Below are positions 61,334-64,000 of a stretch of 64,000 bases of DNA, piece after piece (the first letter of the stretch is position 1; every line of letters begins with the position of its first letter). Under the pieces are notes generated by a model that was not told the DNA's origin, did no database searches, and worked only from the letters and a program-made list of their open reading frames with translations. The DNA lies in NCBI GenBank assembly GCA_964247085.1, contig CAXTSX010000017.1, positions 4,393-68,392 of the forward strand. Reading direction: 5' to 3'. The stretch comes from JAAFHZ01 sp964247085 (GTDB lineage: Bacteria > Cyanobacteriota > Cyanobacteriia > Cyanobacteriales > Chamaesiphonaceae). The translations under genes and the position numbers were made by a program.

Positions 61334-61687
61334 TTAGTACAGTTTTGCCAGCTTGGCCGATATCCCGATCGCGGTTGTCAGGATAAGGAATATTAAGGAG
61401 AAGAATCGAGTATCCTGCGCTCTCTGGTTAACTTTGATGTCTGTCAACTCGGTATGGATGCCCTTTATCTCGGCCTTAACTTCAGCCAACCCAACTTCAA
61501 CGCCAGCAATCTGCTTTTGAACAGCATCATTACCGTCGGTGATTTGTTTTTGGATGGTGGCATTACCATCAGTGATTTGCCTTTGGGTACTGGCTGACAA
61601 TTCGGCGATCTGCCTTTGGGTGGCCAGTTGCCCAGTGGTAATCAAATCTTTTAGTTGTTGAATGTCTGTATCGGTGACCGTTGCCAT
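61334..61687 (-). CDS. Small coiled-coil protein with C-terminal membrane helix
   Basis: A 117-residue protein. Residues about 8-85 form a Gln/Thr/Asp-rich coiled coil with internal repeats of the type (Q)xQITDGNxxxQKQI (residues about 34-63), which are tandem 11-residue units. The C-terminus, FFSLIFLILTTAIGISAKLAKLY, is a single membrane anchor. The family is unknown to me; similar short coiled-coil/TM proteins are common in cyanobacteria. It lies alone between the complete tRNA-Val gene and its 3'-half copy, so it may have arrived with that duplication. Confidence 0.65.
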   Translation of the reverse strand: MATVTDTDIQQLKDLITTGQLATQRQIAELSASTQRQITDGNATIQKQITDGNDAVQKQIAGVEVGLAEVKAEIKGIHTELTDIKVNQRAQDTRFFSLIFLILTTAIGISAKLAKLY

Positions 61688-61920
61688 GTTAGCCTCTAAG
61701 TAGTGATTTGATTGCTTCGATCGCGCTGCTGATAACAGTCTTTCGATAGAAACAGCTCTGACCTTTACTGGTTGGGGCTGTTTCTATTCTATGGCGGGAA
61801 GATCACATTCTTCTTTTTGTGGGCTAGCGATCGACCGATTGGGGAATCATTTCGGTGGTTGTAATTTTTACCCCCGTTAACACCCCTCAACCCACTTGTC
61901 AAAAAGCTTATTGACAAAAC

Positions 61921-61960
61921 AAAGGTCTCTAGAAAGTAGTATTACTTCCCAGAAACCCTT
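61921..61960 (-). terminator. Imperfect hairpin terminator after tRNA-Val
   Basis: On the minus strand, AAGGGTTTCTGGGAAGTA and TACTTTCTAGAGACCTTT form an imperfect stem-loop around TAC, followed by TGTTTTG. It is related in sequence to the perfect palindrome at 61149-61188. Located 24 bp past the tRNA-Val 3' end, it fits the tRNA's transcription terminator. Confidence 0.55.
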
Positions 61961-61983
61961 ATTGTGGAACCCCTTCCAACCAA

Positions 61984-62057
61984 TGGACACAACAGAACTC
62001 GAATCTGTGACCTCTACAATGTCAATGTAGCGCTCTAACCAACTGAGCTATGCGTCC
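61984..62057 (-). tRNA. trnV-GAC: tRNA-Val (anticodon GAC)
   Basis: A 74-nt tRNA. The acceptor stem GGACGCA/TGTGTCC pairs over 7 bp with one G-U. The D arm is GCTCAGTTGGTTAGAGC, the anticodon stem CTACA/TGTAG encloses TTGACAT with anticodon GAC (codons GUC and GUU), and the T arm is ACAGATTCGAGTTCTGT. The discriminator is A and no CCA is encoded. A good sigma-70 promoter lies upstream. A partial copy of its 3' half is at 61199-61243. Confidence 0.96.
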
Positions 62058-62085
62058 TCACGGCTACCTAATAGCCAGAATAACC

Positions 62086-62114
62086 ATTGTACAAAAAGTT
62101 GTCCTTGCTGTAAA
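62086..62114 (-). promoter_or_regulatory. Sigma-70-type promoter of tRNA-Val
   Basis: On the minus strand TTTACA (62114-62109) and TACAAT (62091-62086) are separated by exactly 17 bp, the consensus spacing. Initiation about 7 bp downstream would give a leader of about 20 nt before the tRNA 5' end. No other candidate of similar strength lies in this gap. Confidence 0.65.
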
Positions 62115-62237
62115 CAAACTAGGTCAAATGACACAATAGGTATCGATCGACTGACAGCGAAAGGCCAGCAATAGGTTAAAATGCCCGTACCCAATTCCTG
62201 GAAATTTTGCTCACCGGGCAGTCCCTAGCTTACCAGC

Positions 62238-63317
62238 ATGAACAATTACATCGTTTCCCTCACTCTGTTTACCGCCACCTATGCCATCTTCAGCTTGGGT
62301 TTAAACCTGCAATGGGGTTATACCGGACTAATTAACTTTGGTCATGTGGCATTTATGACGATCGGTGCTTACACCACCGTATTGCTAAGTACTAACGGCG
62401 TTCCCCTATTCCTGGCTGCCCTAGCTGGCGGGGGCTTAGCAGCTTTACTAGGTCTGTTGGTAGGAATTTCCACGCTGCGGTTGCGGGAAGATTATCTGGG
62501 GATTGTGACGATCGGTATTTCTGAGCTAATTAGATTGGTTGCTCAGAATGAAGGCTGGCTGACTAAAGGCTCTTTTGGGATTCAGGGTTACCCCCTGCCA
62601 CTGGATTTTACGCCGACCTATCCCACCAAAATTGCCTATATTGCTGTATTGACAGTGATTTTTGGGGCTACGAGCTGGAGCTTATGGAAGTGGTCACGGC
62701 GGGCACCGCAGCGTTGGTGGCAGGCCTTGATAGCTATTGGTGGTGCCTTATTTATCTATGTTGCCGGGGCGATGTCTCTTTATGAATACACCAGTGGGGC
62801 GGGGCTGATGCTATTGGCGCTAGTCACCCTCGCTATTACTTTTATCGGTTTAGAAAAGTTAGTGGTTTCACCCTGGGGACGGGTGCTGAAAGCGATTCGG
62901 GAAGATGAAGAAGTGCCGAAAGCCTTGGGCAAAAATGTTTTTTGGTATAAGTTGCAAGCCCTGATGTTGGGGGGCGGCATTGCTGGTATTGCCGGTGCTT
63001 TCTATGCCTGGACAATTACCAGTGTTTATCCGACTAACTTTGAGCCCTTAATGACTTTCAATGCCTGGACGATTGTGATGCTGGGAGGTGCGGGTAATAA
63101 TGTGGGTGTGATTTTAGGGGCAATCATTTTTTGGACTTACGACACCATGACTCGGAATGATGCGGTGGTCAGTTGGTTGGCTCAGAATTTACACTTGTCC
63201 AGTGACAAAATTGGTGCTTTGCGCATCATGATCATTGGTTTGATTTTGATGGTTATTATGATGTGGCGACCTCAGGGTTTGCTTGGTAACCGCAACGAAT
63301 TAACTCTTGGGAAGTAA
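62238..63317 (+). CDS. natD: Branched-chain/neutral amino-acid ABC transporter permease (LivM/NatD-like)
   Basis: A 359-residue inner-membrane permease with about nine helices. It starts MNNYIVSLTLFTATYAIFSLGLNLQWGYTGLINFGHVAFMTIGAYT, the LivM signature, and has LRLREDYLGIVTIGISELIRL (the EAA-type coupling loop region) and late GVILGAIIFWTYDT. In cyanobacteria such LivM-like permeases belong to the N-I neutral amino-acid transporter (NatABCDE). A symbol by analogy with that system. The ATPase gene follows 16 bp downstream. It is divergent from the tRNA-Val gene. Confidence 0.85.
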   Translation: MNNYIVSLTLFTATYAIFSLGLNLQWGYTGLINFGHVAFMTIGAYTTVLLSTNGVPLFLAALAGGGLAALLGLLVGISTLRLREDYLGIVTIGISELIRLVAQNEGWLTKGSFGIQGYPLPLDFTPTYPTKIAYIAVLTVIFGATSWSLWKWSRRAPQRWWQALIAIGGALFIYVAGAMSLYEYTSGAGLMLLALVTLAITFIGLEKLVVSPWGRVLKAIREDEEVPKALGKNVFWYKLQALMLGGGIAGIAGAFYAWTITSVYPTNFEPLMTFNAWTIVMLGGAGNNVGVILGAIIFWTYDTMTRNDAVVSWLAQNLHLSSDKIGALRIMIIGLILMVIMMWRPQGLLGNRNELTLGK

Positions 63318-63333
63318 TCAGGAAAATAGAGTC

Positions 63334-64000
63334 ATGACAGATTTATTACAAGCACAGGGTTTATGTAAAAGTTTTGGGGGCATCAAAGCTGTGACCAAAG
63401 CTAATATCACGGTGCCAGCAGGGAGTATTACTGGTTTGATTGGCCCGAATGGGGCGGGGAAAACAACTTTTTTTAATTTGCTCTCGAATTTTATTAACCC
63501 GGATCAAGGCAAGGTGGTTTTCAATGGTCAGGAGGTGCAGAATTTGCCCTCTTATCGGATTACGCAGTTGGGGATGGTGAGAACTTTTCAGGTGGCGAAG
63601 GCGCTGTCGCGGTTGTCGGTATTGGAAAATGTGATGTTGGGTGCTCAGAAGCAGACTGGTGAGCAGTTTTGGCAGGTATGGTTGCAGTCTCGATCGGTTA
63701 CGAAGGAGCAGCGGCAGTTGACTGATAAGGCGCTGTCAATTCTAAATGATATTGGTTTGGGGGCGAAGGTGCATGATTATGCGGGGGGTTTGTCGGGGGG
63801 TCAGCGGAAGTTGTTGGAGATGGGGCGGGCGTTGATGAGTGATCCGAAGTTGATTTTGTTGGATGAACCGGCGGCGGGGGTGAATCCGCGTTTGATTGAT
63901 GATATTTGTGGCCATATTCAAACTTGGCGGCAGCAGGGGCTGTCGTTTTTGATTATTGAGCACAATATGGATGTGATTATGAGTTTGTGCGATCGGGTGT
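63334..64000 (+). CDS. natA: Branched-chain/neutral amino-acid ABC transporter ATP-binding protein, N-terminal part
   Basis: The first 222 residues of a LivG/NatA-like ATPase; the window edge cuts the gene. The Walker A GPNGAGKTT is at residues 37-45. The LivG-specific FRTFQ-like MVRTFQVAKAL, signature LSGGQRKLLEMGRALM and Walker B LILLDEPAAGVNP follow, then the H-loop IEHNMDVIM. It energises the permease encoded by the preceding gene. natA is used by analogy; urea- and branched-chain-type systems have the same ATPase architecture. Confidence 0.88.
   Translation, partial: MTDLLQAQGLCKSFGGIKAVTKANITVPAGSITGLIGPNGAGKTTFFNLLSNFINPDQGKVVFNGQEVQNLPSYRITQLGMVRTFQVAKALSRLSVLENVMLGAQKQTGEQFWQVWLQSRSVTKEQRQLTDKALSILNDIGLGAKVHDYAGGLSGGQRKLLEMGRALMSDPKLILLDEPAAGVNPRLIDDICGHIQTWRQQGLSFLIIEHNMDVIMSLCDRV

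Overview
The window is chromosomal DNA of a cyanobacterium. It carries psbH and psbN, the plastid-lineage genes ycf36/CGLD27, Tab2 and rbcR, a SigF-type sigma factor, a cyanobacterial N-I-type amino-acid ABC transporter, and many copies of the HIP1 octamer GCGATCGC and its core CGATCG. No heterocyst genes are visible. I cannot place the genus with confidence.

Layout. 1-27 kb is mostly housekeeping: psbH/psbN, GDP-mannose pyrophosphorylase, smpB, an overlapping Uma2/O-methyltransferase pair, an AmpG-like permease, aquaporin, a yqeK-rsfS-ycf36-asparaginase-folC run, ppa, panD, hisD, Tab2 overlapping a PmbA-like gene, comB, trpD, folK, a ParE/RelE-type toxin-antitoxin pair, tsaB, a Ser/Thr kinase with WD40 repeats, rbcR, yggT, upp and lepB. 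Two decayed genes lie in this part: a SocA-like fragment near 11.4 kb and an internally deleted phosphofructokinase remnant at 19.3 kb.

27.3-34.6 kb holds a FIST sensor/histidine kinase pair in a stretch without CGATCG sites, a sugar-phosphate transferase, a CPBP protease, a TPR protein and a universal stress protein. 35.3-45.9 kb is a five-gene, same-strand cell-surface locus: two secreted DUF11-like proteins, a DUF11/SdrD-B-like protein, a 1206-residue predicted outer-membrane barrel, and a beta-helix protein ending in an OmpA domain. It looks like a surface-layer or surface-fibre production and anchoring unit. 46-53 kb returns to general functions (Uma2, sigF, rsmI, EVE, USP, ABC1 kinase, Nudix).

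53.5-61.1 kb is accessory in character. A T4-like RNA-repair pair (polynucleotide 5'-kinase/3'-phosphatase plus an Rnl1-type RNA ligase) lies in tandem behind two methyltransferase genes, followed by GDP-mannose dehydratase, FkbM methyltransferase and glycosyltransferase genes. At 61.2-62.06 kb a complete tRNA-Val(GAC) and a detached copy of its 3' half bracket a small coiled-coil membrane-protein gene. The window ends in the permease and ATPase genes of a branched-chain/neutral amino-acid ABC transporter.

The most noteworthy items are the Pnkp/Rnl1 RNA-repair cassette, the DUF11/barrel/OmpA surface locus, and the tRNA-Val half-duplication.
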